A program made the translations under genes and the position numbers. 21,502 bases of DNA. It comes from Larix sibirica. Its lineage: Eukaryota > Streptophyta > Pinopsida > Pinales > Pinaceae. This document shows, piece by piece, positions 1 to 9,660 of this stretch (the stretch's first letter is position 1; every line of letters starts with the position of its first letter). The notes under the pieces are model-generated. The model ran no database searches. It had not been told where the DNA came from and worked only from the letters and a program-made list of their open reading frames with translations. The stretch spans positions 220,878-242,379 of the forward strand of contig NWUY0300008790.1 in the NCBI GenBank assembly GCA_004151065.3. Direction: 5' to 3'.

Positions 1-49
1 AAGGTTTGCACCTCAAGGGATTCAATCGATCTCTGCACTTGACATATCT
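1..49 (-). pseudogene. possible degenerate next exon of pyruvate kinase
   Basis: On the minus strand an acceptor-like AG precedes about 45 bases that loosely resemble the pyruvate kinase segment normally found just after the exon at 418-506 (the stretch around RGDLGAELPIEE and VP-LQ). The resemblance is only partial: a GAT, then a GCAGAG, an ATTGAA and a CCTTG in the right order. The frame contains stops and the 'AMVARG' part is absent. It could be a decayed exon or a chance match. The window ends here, so nothing further can be checked. Confidence 0.2.
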
Positions 50-417
50 GAGGTTAAGATGAATCTAGACTCAAAGCATATTATATTTATTTTAAATTAA
101 TGTGAAAAGCCAACCTGATGTCAGCATTACACTCACTTACTCATGGCAATCTCCCCCATACTGGGCTGTAGAATGCACCTCTCAGCACAATCAAACACCA
201 TATTGTACATACACTCAATATAACTAAGGAAACAAATATGTGCCTAGGCCCTACTCTACTGTAGTGAATTGTCTTGTTTAAACAGTCTAATGATGATAAC
301 TTGTATTTTACTATCAGTAGCCTAACTTAACATTCATAATTCAGTTATCAATATGCAATCTACTAATTTACTTGAAAGCAGACTCATTCAAGTCGAGCCC
401 AAGGTGACTATACTCAC

Positions 418-1248
418 CCCATCAGATGCAGAAATAATTGAATGCAGATTTGGTATTGAGTCTGCACTCTCAATCTTCACAGTCACATGTATGTCTGAAT
501 TACAACCTGGCAAATATTTACAGGTAGTAAATTCAGTCGCAGTATTTTGCTTTGATTACCAGAATTTAATAAGTTTTAAAACCTACATAATTAGTGCCAC
601 ATGCTTTGTTCAACGTTGAGACTAGCTACAAATAATACTTTCACATTAAAAGAGTAAGGGCTTGCTTCAGAATTTTACTTTTAAGGTAATCCTTCAATTC
701 ATGAACAACCTTAGCATCTTTAACAAATGAAACAGCATAAAAGTCTACTTCATTTTCAACTCCAAATTTGATGTCCTCCCAATCTTTGTCTGCAATAAAT
801 AAAAGCTAACAAGAATCAGGCCCCACAATAGTAAGTTATCTTAGATTGTGAGTCAAATATTATAACACAGCAAATAAATTAGCTAAAACGTCTATACATT
901 TTTCAAGAATGACAAGCATGAAATGTACTTAAGATTAAGGAAATTTTCCACCAATCCGTAAGAATTGATAAGAAGATGAATTTGAGGGGAAAAACAAGCA
1001 GATAATTGCTATGAAAGCAGAAGTACCATATGAATGCCATTTTAGTCATGAGTACCTTAATTATCATTGAAATCGTGAGTTTTTGAGAGTCAAAAAATAG
1101 TCTTAGCAATAACCTGTTATAGAAGGCAGGGTAGCACTTTTCCCACGCACATTTAAGTGGCGTCGTGATTTAAGCTCTCCCCCATCAATGACCTCACAAA
1201 TTACTGAATCTGATGTTTTTGACTTCACCCTCAATGACATCATTCCTC
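418..1248 (-). CDS. plastid-type pyruvate kinase, partial: three internal exons
   Basis: Pyruvate kinase converts phosphoenolpyruvate and ADP to pyruvate and ATP; the plastid isozyme feeds fatty-acid synthesis. Three minus-strand exons fit together with GT-AG borders and matching phase: 1248-1114 (reads GMMSLRVKSK, then DGGELKSRRHLNVRGKSATL, PSIT), 789-679 (KDWEDIKFGVENEVDFYAVS, then FVKDAKVVHELKDYLK) and 506-418 (CNSDIHVTVKIES, ending ISASDG). The wording is that of the plant plastid beta-type enzyme, from the end of the B domain into the A-domain barrel. The VKIE motif carries the catalytic Lys and a metal-binding Glu. No stop or frameshift is seen. The exons for the N-terminal barrel and the rest of the B domain were not found upstream, and the RGDLG exon is absent or decayed, so this is a gene fragment or part of a gene with very long introns. 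Identity is clear; function is doubtful. Confidence 0.82.
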
Positions 1249-3885
1249 CTATAAAATCATGACAACAAAAATGTAACCATATTAAACAATGAGAAGAGTG
1301 ATTCTTTCCATAATACCAATAAAATATGAGTAACAGAACTGGCAGATACTAAAATCCATATCAAAAACTGTAGCCCTCAATGGGTCATTAAATATCTTAA
1401 CACTATGGAGCATGCCATAGTAATAACTTCTTGGATGCAAAATGAAAGTTTTCTTGAGACGAAACATGGGGGTTTCTGCAGGTAGAACGGTAGCAGTAGC
1501 AGTCAAATATAGGTGCAATTCTTAAATTTTCTGACAGATGATTTTTCCTTCAAAATTTCACAAAATATGCAGTTACTTTGGGATACTGATTCATTTGTCT
1601 AGAAAGAAACTTTAGCACAAGTCTTGTCCAGATTTGAGACATTAAGATTCAAAAATAAAGTCCAAGAATTTATTCCCTATTTATGCAACTACTTAGTAAA
1701 ATCATCAAGAACTGATGAGCAACTGAACAAGGAAAACATTGCAAAAGCATTTCATTGATTTTGAATGAAAGTCTCTCCAGCCCATGAGATAGGTAAGAAA
1801 AAATAAAAAGTGTAGTTGTTCATTGAAGGTTTTAGCTCAGATCCAACAAACCATCTTTCAAAATTTACCAACTCAGTCCAACTCCATAACTTAAGCATAA
1901 AGAGAAGAAAGAACTCCAATTTCCCTCATCTTCTCTTTTTCAAATTTCCAAATTCTATATTTTATATATTTAAAAATACAAAAAAATCAAATATACCAAA
2001 AACCCTAAAAAATTAAATCTAGAACAATCCTACGAATTAAAAAATATAAAAGACCAAAAAAATATTGCAGAATTGAAGAACTAATCTATCAAAGTGATGC
2101 GCCCTACTTGATTTTATGGTAGATCCTCAAGTGCGTCTTTTTCTTGTGGTTGTTTTGAGAGATTAACGATTATGTACAAGTGCTATGTATGTTTTTTTCA
2201 GATATGATTTGACAAGTACAGCCATATAAATTCATCTTTGAAGTGCCTTACAAGCTGAAGACAAGGTCTATTATTAGCCATCCTCACTCGGGCATCCATC
2301 TAGTGGTTCAAGTTGATCTTCTTGTGATTTCTAGGGGTTGGTTAGGGCATAAACCAGATATGGTAAGTCATTTCCAGATTTTTCTTACTCATTCATTGGC
2401 TACCCCAAAGGTGTGATTTCTATCCCTATCCATTAAGGATACCTTTCTTGGTAAGTTGGTGTTGTTTTAAGCGGTTTCCATCTATATTTGAGCACATATT
2501 TGTTGGTTGTCCTCTTATAACAGCAACAAGGTTTTCAATCATTTGCCATAAATTGTGAGCATTTATTCATTTTAACTCCTATCCTCTTGAAGTATTTGGT
2601 AAACGTGCTTGATTTCATTGTTTTGACTCCATAAGGCACTGATCTTTGTCAAGAGGTTGCTCGTGAGGTATTCTTGTTTTACAGGTCTATTTCATCTATA
2701 CTGGGGACTCCCCCTTGACCTCTAGGAGTTGGTCTAAAGCATAAGAAGAGTGCATTGTGGTGACAGTGGGTGCATCTCCTGATTATTTGTCAATCTTAGC
2801 ACCGTCCTTTGTGACATATCGGAAGGGTGCTAATTTGTGTGGTAACATACCTTATAATAATTTTGTTATATTTGCAAAAGTTCATTATTGTCTAAGCAAT
2901 AAACCCTATTTATGAGCTCATACTTTTAAGGTAGTTGTGCAATAACTAGTAGTTCGTTGGACATGGTCTTTTTTCATGCAATGCATCTAAGTAAAGACTT
3001 GTTGGCAATTAATTAACTAGTATGCTTTTATATTATACATGATGTGTGTCTTGTTTAAGCAGATCTGGTTTCTAAGGGCAGTCAATTAAGGTCCAATTAA
3101 GTTTCTGCTCGTTAACTCAGCATTGCATTGATAAAAAAGTGGACAAATAAACTCACTACTGATAATGATGGCTTAGAAGTTGCATAACTATGTTTCCATG
3201 CAGTTCAAAAACAATTTTATTGTTTGTTTAGTACTTCAGGTCTTACAATGCTATATCCTATGAATGAAGTGTCATAGAATGCAAAACATATGTCATAGAA
3301 TTCTTAAAATTTCTTCAAAAATAATTCATATTGTTTGTCTAATTAAGACCAAAGGATGTATTACTTGTCTAAGACCAAAGGATCTTAGTGTGCTCTATCC
3401 AATGAATCACGTATGATGTTAAAAAGTTTTGTAATAGAATACTTCAATTGCTTTATTTACTTCAAGTGAATTCATCATCATTTTGCCTAAGATACTTGTG
3501 AAAAAATGTCCTATTTTATCCTTGCTAAATTTCTGCATAACCTAAAATTCTGTGACTCACAAATTCAAGATATATCAACATTCTTTGAAGCTAATAAAAG
3601 TGTAGCCATCATCCCACATGTCCAAACTAAGGAAAAATATACCCACACCAGCGAAACCAATGTGCAACAAATCTATAGAGCTTAGAGCATGATTCAAACC
3701 ATAACAATAATAAAGACGGATGCAACTAATTATCAAAGAAGACACTATTTTTAAAGTAAAGATTTGATGGTTTCTTTGGTTATGTAAAATGTTGAGACAG
3801 CGATGGTAATTTAAAAGTCAAAACTAACAAAATAGAGAAACAAGTATCATAAATTGCTTGAATATAGAAGCGCAATATTCCTCAC
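1249..3885. other. 2.6-kb stretch without a recognisable gene
   Basis: This AT-rich stretch lies between two minus-strand gene fragments and could be one long intron if they are spliced together. I looked on the minus strand for the missing upstream pyruvate kinase exon (ending VGDMLLVDG) and the missing downstream A_thal_3526 exon (starting VWQKLEE) and found neither. The less AT-rich part at about 2100-2850 may be an old, unrecognisable transposon remnant, but no domain is visible. Short open frames here look like chance. Confidence 0.5.
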
Positions 3886-4554
3886 CAAGGCATGTAAAGG
3901 ATGGATCTATATTTGCATGAGTAGAAAGTGCTTTGATGACCTCGTTTTTAGTCATGTATGACTTTATACAAGTCTCTAAAAAGTGCTTCACCTGTAAAAA
4001 ACACTCTTTAGTAAGAAACAAGGACAGACAAATTATGAGTTTAATAAATATTAAGCCATTTCAAATGCAAGAACTCACCTTCAAAATTTCTCCCCATGAG
4101 ACTTTCCTGTTCTCACCACTTACAGTGGGTGTCGAACTGAACTGCTGCAAGGACGATGCTCTCTGATAATCGTGCAGTTGGTCACATACTGATTGCCCCT
4201 GAAGATTTGGATCTCCTTGCCTCTGTTCTGCAGTTTGATGGAAAGCCATTACTTCCTGATTTTGGTTCCCCAGTTGTTGAGACTCTAATCCATTCTGTTG
4301 GACATGCAGTAATTTTATTTATCATAGTAGAACAAGAAGCCTAGTAAAAAATATAGGTAAAGTCTCTTGTGTGGCCATGTGAACTTCGTACCTGTAATGG
4401 CTCATCAATAGGTTGGCCCTGTTCTTGTGGTAGTGATTGGTGTATCCGGTCATATGCCAAATCATAATGGTTAGACCATGACAGTGATGAGGGGCCTTCC
4501 ATTCTATTTACATTAGGTATTCAATAGAATCCAATATGCTTTGTTGAAAGGTTC
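3886..4554 (-). CDS. A_thal_3526 family protein (plant protein 1589), first three coding exons
   Basis: Three minus-strand exons join in frame with GT-AG borders: 4502-4392 coding (5' leader possibly back to 4554, after an acceptor-like TGCAG), 4294-4079 and 3991-3886. The start chosen is the ATG at 4502, giving MEGPSSLSWS. Exon 1 gives 37 residues and exon 2 gives 72 (Gln-rich and hydrophilic, ending SWGEILK). Exon 3 gives 35 plus one base and reads VKHFLETCIKSYM, then KNEVIKALSTHANIDPSFTC. The last part matches the plant-specific A_thal_3526 domain (TIGR01589/PF09713; members read like 'LIERCLQLYMNQKEVV' then 'AKIEPGFTELVW'). Its function is unknown. The domain is cut after about half its length: the exon expected to start VWQKLEE was not found down to position 1. 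The upstream region has a plausible promoter (see 7048 and 7271). Confidence 0.68.
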
Positions 4555-6412
4555 CTGCATTTCATTGACAACCTCAAAATGTGAATATGAAGACATTTAT
4601 AGGAAAAGCTCATTAAAAGAGTTAACAATACTTTCTTCATTTTAACTAATCAGACATGTAAGGCTGTTCTAACCCTATTAGATATCCAACTAAATAAATT
4701 AATATTAATTATACTTTTATTAATAAGTGTATAAGAAACACTGACTTTGATTGAGTGTTACAACAGATATACAACGCATTTCACTGTTCTTAGCATCTCA
4801 GTACTTTTTCTTCCTAACTTTAATATAATAACAATTTACATCTCAATGCGTCTCACGCCATTTTGATTAAAAAATTGCCAGAGTGGGATATGTAGCAAGT
4901 AGATACTCAAATCAAATAGAATTGCACTTGGCATATACAGGGTACCCATATCAGACTCCGTTGTTTCCTAACCATAATTAATAATTATTTTAAAAAACAG
5001 GCTGCAATTAGCACGCCAACCAATCTTCTGCATACTGCCCTAGAACCATTATATAAATTTACAGAATGAAGGATGGTCATCGGTGACTATGCATAATAGG
5101 ACCTATTGCTAGTGAAAAAATATAGCAATCATGATTTAGTCCAAGGCACATGATAGTAAAGGCTCAGAGTTTATGCTTCTGAATCAGAGTGCGGTGACTA
5201 ATTGGGACTACAACTAAATTATACAGTGTGGGCAGAAAACACCTAAACTGTTAGGGTGGAGAACAAAATTCTCCCATTCCGAACATTATGAATACAGATA
5301 GAAAACTATACTTAAACAGGACTAAAAGCAGACTGCTAATATTTTTGAAACTTACTAACAAAGAGTTTAAATAGTGATGAAGCCAGAATTCTTCTTGATA
5401 TGTTTGAACCCGAATTCTTCTTGATATCTTGCACGCGGTTACTCCATAAAACTCCAGCAAAAAAATCTTCACACCCTGTCCAAAACCTAGATTTCACAAT
5501 CAGCACAGAGACAACATAAATTCAAAACCCCTTTTAGAGTCGCAGCGAATGTTTTAAGAGATGGATATCAGCAAAACCCAAAAATTGCAGCCAAGTTAAA
5601 GAGTGTTATAATTTGGATATGACACAAAATTCCAAAATAAAAACTGCGGCATATAAGAAGATAGAATGTTTATTTAGTATTACAGGGGTGCAGAACATTC
5701 CAGTAAAAAACGTAAGCAGAAGACTCCAGGAGAACCAACTTGGACAGTAATACGTATGCTCTCAAGAAAATATATTTGTTTTAGGGTTGACATACTGAAA
5801 TTCGAAGGAAACGTAGAACTGAAAGAGTAAGACGCATAACCAAGAATTGGTGGGGTAGAAAATGAAAACTATTAAAAAACAAAAACAACACTCTCCGGAA
5901 CCGAAGATATTTAGCACAAACATAACAGGAATTCCAGCATGATAGTAATAAAATCAGAAATCGCTATATCTTAAAATTTAAAGATTAAAAGCATCCTTTA
6001 TACCTGTTTGGCATATCTGTAATGCAAAACTTGAGTATTAATATTATTTGACAATGATCCTCATACTTTTCAATTTAACTCAAAGAGCCTGAAATTTCCA
6101 CGGCAAAAGTAGAGCTACGCAATCTTTTAATTTTATACTTGTAAATAAAGCATACAATCTGCTATTTTCTATGAGAAAAACTTGGAAATAAAGCTAGCCG
6201 GCATTAAATAATGAATGAAACGTTTAAACAAAGCTGGACAACACAATTTCCAGGCTTCATGCGTGTCAATTCAACAATGATTCTTTCTCATTTCGAGCCC
6301 CTTGCATGCGGACCGCACGTTTTCATAATAGAATCAGTAAATTCATACGGCCTTGTCATTTCTCAAAAGAAAACTTATTCTAGAAATTTAACTGTGATAC
6401 AATAGACAAAAA
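4555..6412. other. probable 5' intron / untranslated region of the minus-strand gene
   Basis: There is no convincing coding sequence on either strand. If the promoter near 7050 drives the minus-strand gene, this is leader and intron. One local oddity is a 16-base direct repeat GAATTCTTCTTGATAT at 5386-5401 and 5412-5427 (26-bp period). Short open frames here have no recognisable domain. Confidence 0.35.
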
Positions 6413-6448
6413 TGAACGTGCTCGAACTCGGCAAAAGACAGTACAAAA

Positions 6449-6805
6449 GCAAATTTACAAGGGAAAATGTCTAATAACAAGACTGAACATAGAATATTCT
6501 ACATGGAAACAAAATTTGAAACGGAAGCGATGTATTAACGGGTTTAATTGTGAAATAACACAACATGTTCTATAATATTGGAAAATGTCAACTGTTAAAA
6601 TACAAACAAGAAATAACGTGCTAAAAGGCCGAACAAAAAGCAAATTTGCAGCGGAAAATGTCATATAACAGGGCAGAATAAATATTATAGTAGATGGGAA
6701 CAAACTTTGCAACAGAAGCGATATATTAAAGGCTCAAACGTCAAATAACAGAACAGAATAAACAATACATTAAACCGAAACAAAGTCTGCAACAGAAGCT
6801 TCAAC
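6449..6805. repeat. degenerate tandem repeats, ~80-bp period
   Basis: A motif of the form TCAAATAACAGAACAGAATA, followed about 40 bases later by AACAAA-TTTGCAACAGAAGCG, recurs near 6470, 6551, 6661 and 6741. Spacings are about 80, 110 and 80 bases. The units starting 6661 and 6741 are the most alike; 6551 carries an insertion. A longer ~190-bp period is also visible (GCAAATTT at 6449 and 6640, with AACGTGCT upstream of both). The repeats lie about 200 bp inside the presumed transcript start of the minus-strand gene. Confidence 0.55.
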
Positions 6806-6884
6806 TTTCAAGCAATATACTGAAAGTTCGGCAAATTCTTTAAAGAAAAGCACGGGAAACGAGATTTCTTCAATATTTCGGAAT

Positions 6885-6995
6885 CCGAACCTGTATTTAA
6901 CCGCCGCCACAAGCATTTAAGCTCGGCCGCCAATGAATTTTCTCCGTTCTTGGAGGCAAACTCGACCACGACCCTCCGTGAAGTGCGAATGTGGA
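6885..6995 (-). promoter_or_regulatory. CpG-rich leader / proximal promoter region
   Basis: This roughly 110-bp stretch is clearly richer in G+C and in CpG than everything around it (for example ACCGCCGCC and CTCGGCCGCC). In a methylated, AT-drifting plant genome, surviving CpGs suggest an unmethylated gene start. It lies just downstream, in the minus sense, of a TATA box at 7048-7054. A possible leader splice donor (ACAG|GTTCG) falls near 6892. Assignment to the A_thal_3526 gene 2.4 kb downstream is inference. Confidence 0.4.
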
Positions 6996-7047
6996 CATCG
7001 AATTGAATGGAAGAATAGCAAAAGAAATTGAACTCAGATTTAGTGGA

Positions 7048-7054
7048 ATTTATA
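7048..7054 (-). promoter_or_regulatory. candidate TATA box (TATAAAT)
   Basis: Reading the minus strand, CCTATAAATTCC lies about 55 bases upstream of the CpG-rich leader at 6885-6995. A start 30 bases downstream would fall near 7015-7020. AT-rich sequence makes chance TATA boxes common; the positional fit with the CpG-rich leader and the upstream ABRE is what supports this one. Confidence 0.4.
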
Positions 7055-7269
7055 GGTCATGTAAAAGGGATGATCCATCGAATCCATGGACCGCCACTAA
7101 TGATCTACGACCTGTGTTTTTTCTCACCTCATTTATTTATTATTTTAAATGCATCCAATATTTTCATTGCTTTCTTACTAAGCAAACAACGACACCCATC
7201 CCTATCACACATGGCTGCAGACGTGGAAAGCATCTTTTTCTAAGGCAGCCGTGTTATAATTTTTCTGAA

Positions 7270-7281
7270 GCCACGTGTCCC
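7270..7281 (-). promoter_or_regulatory. G-box / ABRE (GGACACGTGGC)
   Basis: The minus strand reads GGACACGTGGC, which contains the palindromic G-box CACGTG in the classic ACACGTGGC context of abscisic-acid response elements bound by bZIP factors. A second ACGT core, ACGTGG, occurs near 7223. Both lie 150-230 bases upstream of the candidate TATA box, a usual distance for paired ABREs. This suggests, but does not show, ABA or light regulation of the minus-strand gene. Confidence 0.5.
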
Positions 7282-7320
7282 TACTTTTTAACGCATGCCT
7301 TTTGCCGCCTCAATTATTAA

Positions 7321-7870
7321 TTCACCGCTCGTCATTTCTCTATCATCCGAATTGGCAGTAATTTGTAATGATTTTGTGTGCTATCACTATGACGTAGTCA
7401 TGTAGATAAAGTGAGTACTCTGAATGGGTGGAATTCAGAGTTAGTAAGAGGTTTATATTCAAATTGTATATACCATATGTTTAGCCCTGAAGATAACATA
7501 GAGTATATATTTTGTAAATTGACCCGGCGTTATAGTTCGACCAACTGAGTCAACGATTTGTTAATGTGTTTATGATTACTTTGTGTGCTATATAAGGTGA
7601 ATTCATGAAATTCATATAGATTTATATTCAAACTACATGAAGTTTATGTTTACAATGCATGAAAAATTGAAGTTGTGAATAAGGTTAATAGCGTGTATTA
7701 AAAAACAAAAACATGTGCATATACGAGGGAAAAAATTATATTTATATAATAAAAAAATTGGTTAAAATATTATATTTATATAATAAAAAATTGGTTAAAA
7801 GACTTGGTCTTTTATTTATAAAATTCAGATAATAAGTGTATAATTATTATACGGATTAATAAGTTTAATA
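7321..7870. other. AT-rich spacer with diverged duplications
   Basis: No gene is seen. Two loosely similar segments, about 7365-7465 and 7570-7635, share TTTGTGTGCTAT, GGTG-AATTCA and TTTATATTCAAA in the same order, so they look like an old duplication. This spacer is the left flank of the LINE insertion that begins at 7883. Confidence 0.4.
7735..7800. repeat. tandem repeat, two 32-34 bp units
   Basis: ATTATATTTATATAAT followed by an A run and TTGGTTAAAA occurs twice back to back (7735-7768 and 7769-7800). The units differ mainly by the length of the A run. Confidence 0.85.
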
Positions 7871-7882
7871 ATGAAAGACAAC
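7871..7882. repeat. target-site duplication, left copy, of LINE-a
   Basis: ATGAAAGACAAC directly precedes the first LINE-like base and is repeated at 8788-8799 directly after the poly(A) tail. Twelve bases is a normal LINE target-site duplication, and the pair fixes both ends of the insertion. Confidence 0.9.
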
Positions 7883-8787
7883 TTCTGGATTTGAATCAGC
7901 AATGGGGAGTTGGCAATTTTGACCGTTGTGTCTATGAATGGACAAGGAACTCCAAGCTATATTCTTCCTTACCAATATTAATCTCTTGGTTTATCTGGCG
8001 TTCTAGGAATGAAGTTTTATTTGAATGTAGCTCTTATTATTAGACGGATCGTGCTTATGATCAAAGAAAACCTTTCAGAGGTCGTGGAATGCAAGGAAAA
8101 GACTATCAGCCTGTTCATGACACTTTATAATAAACCGATTGCCTTCTTTGATGGGGCGGCTTCAAACGGGCTGTGAACAGTGGGGGGTATTATATTCATC
8201 AACAGAGATCACTACTTCACATTGAAGATGAACTGTGGATCGGGCACAAATATGAAATCTTAACTATTGGAACTTTGGTGCGTTTTAAAAGTTGCAAATA
8301 TTTTTGGTTTATTCGAGATTTCAGTATTTGGAGATTCTAGGGTGACTATCAAATGGGCATGTGGCGAGTACAAACTTAATGTCATTTCCCTTTACCAGTG
8401 GTGTCAGAGAATTCAGGTTGAGATCAAACTTTTGAAGGATATTTCCTTTGAACATATTTATCGTCAGCACAACTCATTGGTCGATATGCTATCAAAACAG
8501 GCTGGATGGTGAGGAGGGTATCATTTTTCGGGAAGAGTTTCAAGGTTTACAGGTCACAGAGAAGGGATGTGTTAACTTTTTTATCTGTTAGCTATTTGTT
8601 TTTTTAAATGAAGTTGACAAGAAGATGTATAAGTGATGTGAAAGCTCTTGATGAATATTTTGTTTTAGCAAGGGAGTTCAAGGTTTGTTTTTTTATCATT
8701 TCATAAGTCATGTTTAGACTTATAAATTTTGTACTATTTGATTCTACATGAATAACAATAGTATGTTTTTTTCCATTGAAAAAAAAA
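7883..8787 (+). mobile_element. LINE-a: 5'-truncated non-LTR retrotransposon
   Basis: About 905 bp covering only the 3' end of a plant LINE: the last part of the zf-RVT/RNase H region, a 3' untranslated region and an A10 tract (8779-8788). It is flanked by a perfect 12-bp duplication. The left part to 8338 differs from the longer LINE at 13058-16262 by roughly one base in ten plus small indels; after 8338 the two are identical. Integration by target-primed reverse transcription with 5' truncation explains the structure. Confidence 0.9.
8136..8515 (+). pseudogene. broken RNase H domain of LINE-a
   Basis: The domain starts with FFDGAASNG (first catalytic Asp). It meets a TGA at about 8174-8176 where the other copy reads on through CAAWG, and then lacks about ten bases around the second acidic motif (YEILALW in the other copy). 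The open remainder, 8267-8512, keeps GDSRVTIKW and the final HNSLVDMLSK motif. It cannot make an active RNase H. Confidence 0.8.
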
Positions 8788-8799
8788 ATGAAAGACAAC
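8788..8799. repeat. target-site duplication, right copy, of LINE-a
   Basis: ATGAAAGACAAC follows the poly(A) tail and matches 7871-7882. The same sequence is found again at 16262-16273 after the tail of the second LINE. Confidence 0.9.
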
Positions 8800-9290
8800 A
8801 ACTCTTGGTAATTATTGGAACATTTTCGAAGATTAGCTTTATATGTACACAAAACTCTATTAGATTTATATTTCAGCTATTGGAATATAAATATGAATTT
8901 TTTTGAGGAAAAAAATGTTTAATAATGAAATTTTTTTTACATATTTTTATATATATGTTTCATAGTATAATGATATAATAAGGAATATCAAATTTATTAT
9001 TTGTATTTATTTGAAAGAAGTGTTGTTAAGGATTTGGTGTCAATTCTTCCTTACACTTACACTATGGTATGTTGGCCCGTTGAAATAATGGACTTGTCAT
9101 GGTTGTTAACATAGGATGAGTTATAATGTGACACATTATCAGGTGATTCACTCTTTTGTCTCATGAAATAATGGGTAACTACGAACATGAAATTCATTCT
9201 TTGCATTTAAAGAAGCATCATTGGAGAGTTTTATTGGTTGGTCAAGATAAGGTGGTTATATTCATCTCACTAAGGCTCAATTCTTCCCAA
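8800..9290. other. AT-rich flank, no gene; diverged relative of the 185-bp unit
   Basis: No coding region is seen. At about 9062-9148 a stretch resembles the first half of the 185-bp units that follow: GTATGTTGGCCCGTTGAAATAA, then CTTGTCATGGTTGTTAA, then TATAATGTGACACATTATC. It contains a perfect inverted repeat TAATGTG-A-CACATTA. Confidence 0.5.
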
Positions 9291-9475
9291 GAGTGTTGTA
9301 TGTGTTGCCTCATGAAATAGTGGAGTTGTCATAGTCATTAAGATTGGTTAGGCTATAATGTAACACATCATCCACCTCTTAACAGATGGTGAATACTCGA
9401 CACTACCACTGAGAATAATTTGAAAAAGGTGAAGGGAAATATTCAATTTACTAATTTATGAAAAAAACACCTTTA
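9291..9475. repeat. 185-bp tandem unit, first (older variant)
   Basis: It begins GAGTGTTGTATGTGTTGCCT and ends at the next copy of the same words. It differs from the unit at 9476-9660 at about nine positions, all transitions. It is present only in the first copy of the large duplication. Confidence 0.95.
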
Positions 9476-9660
9476 GAGTGTTGTATGTGTTGCCTCATGA
9501 AATAGTGGAGCTGTCATAGTCATTAAGATTGGTTAGGCTATAATGTAACACATCATCCACCTCTTAATAGATGGTGAATGCTCGACACTATCATTGAGAA
9601 TAATTTGAAAAAGGTGAAGGGAAATATCCAATTTATTAATTTATGAAAAAAATGCCTTTA
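9476..9660. repeat. 185-bp tandem unit, second
   Basis: This is the second tandem unit. The sole unit in the second large copy (16765-16949) carries the same diagnostic bases as this one, for example GAGCTGTC rather than GAGTTGTC and AATGCTC rather than AATACTC. Confidence 0.95.

Noticed and set aside
353-619. 88-codon open frame on the plus strand
   Set aside because: It is antisense to the pyruvate kinase exon at 418-506, which has clear homology and splice sites on the minus strand.
2100-2860. Possible old retrotransposon on the plus strand
   Set aside because: No frame longer than a few dozen codons and no recognisable motif; left as unassigned.
3933-4344. Plus-strand open frames of 62-77 codons
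   Set aside because: They are antisense to the A_thal_3526 exons, whose splice borders and phases agree on the minus strand.
9291-9660. CRISPR-like array
   Set aside because: The units are long, contiguous and few, with no spacers, and the genome is a plant.
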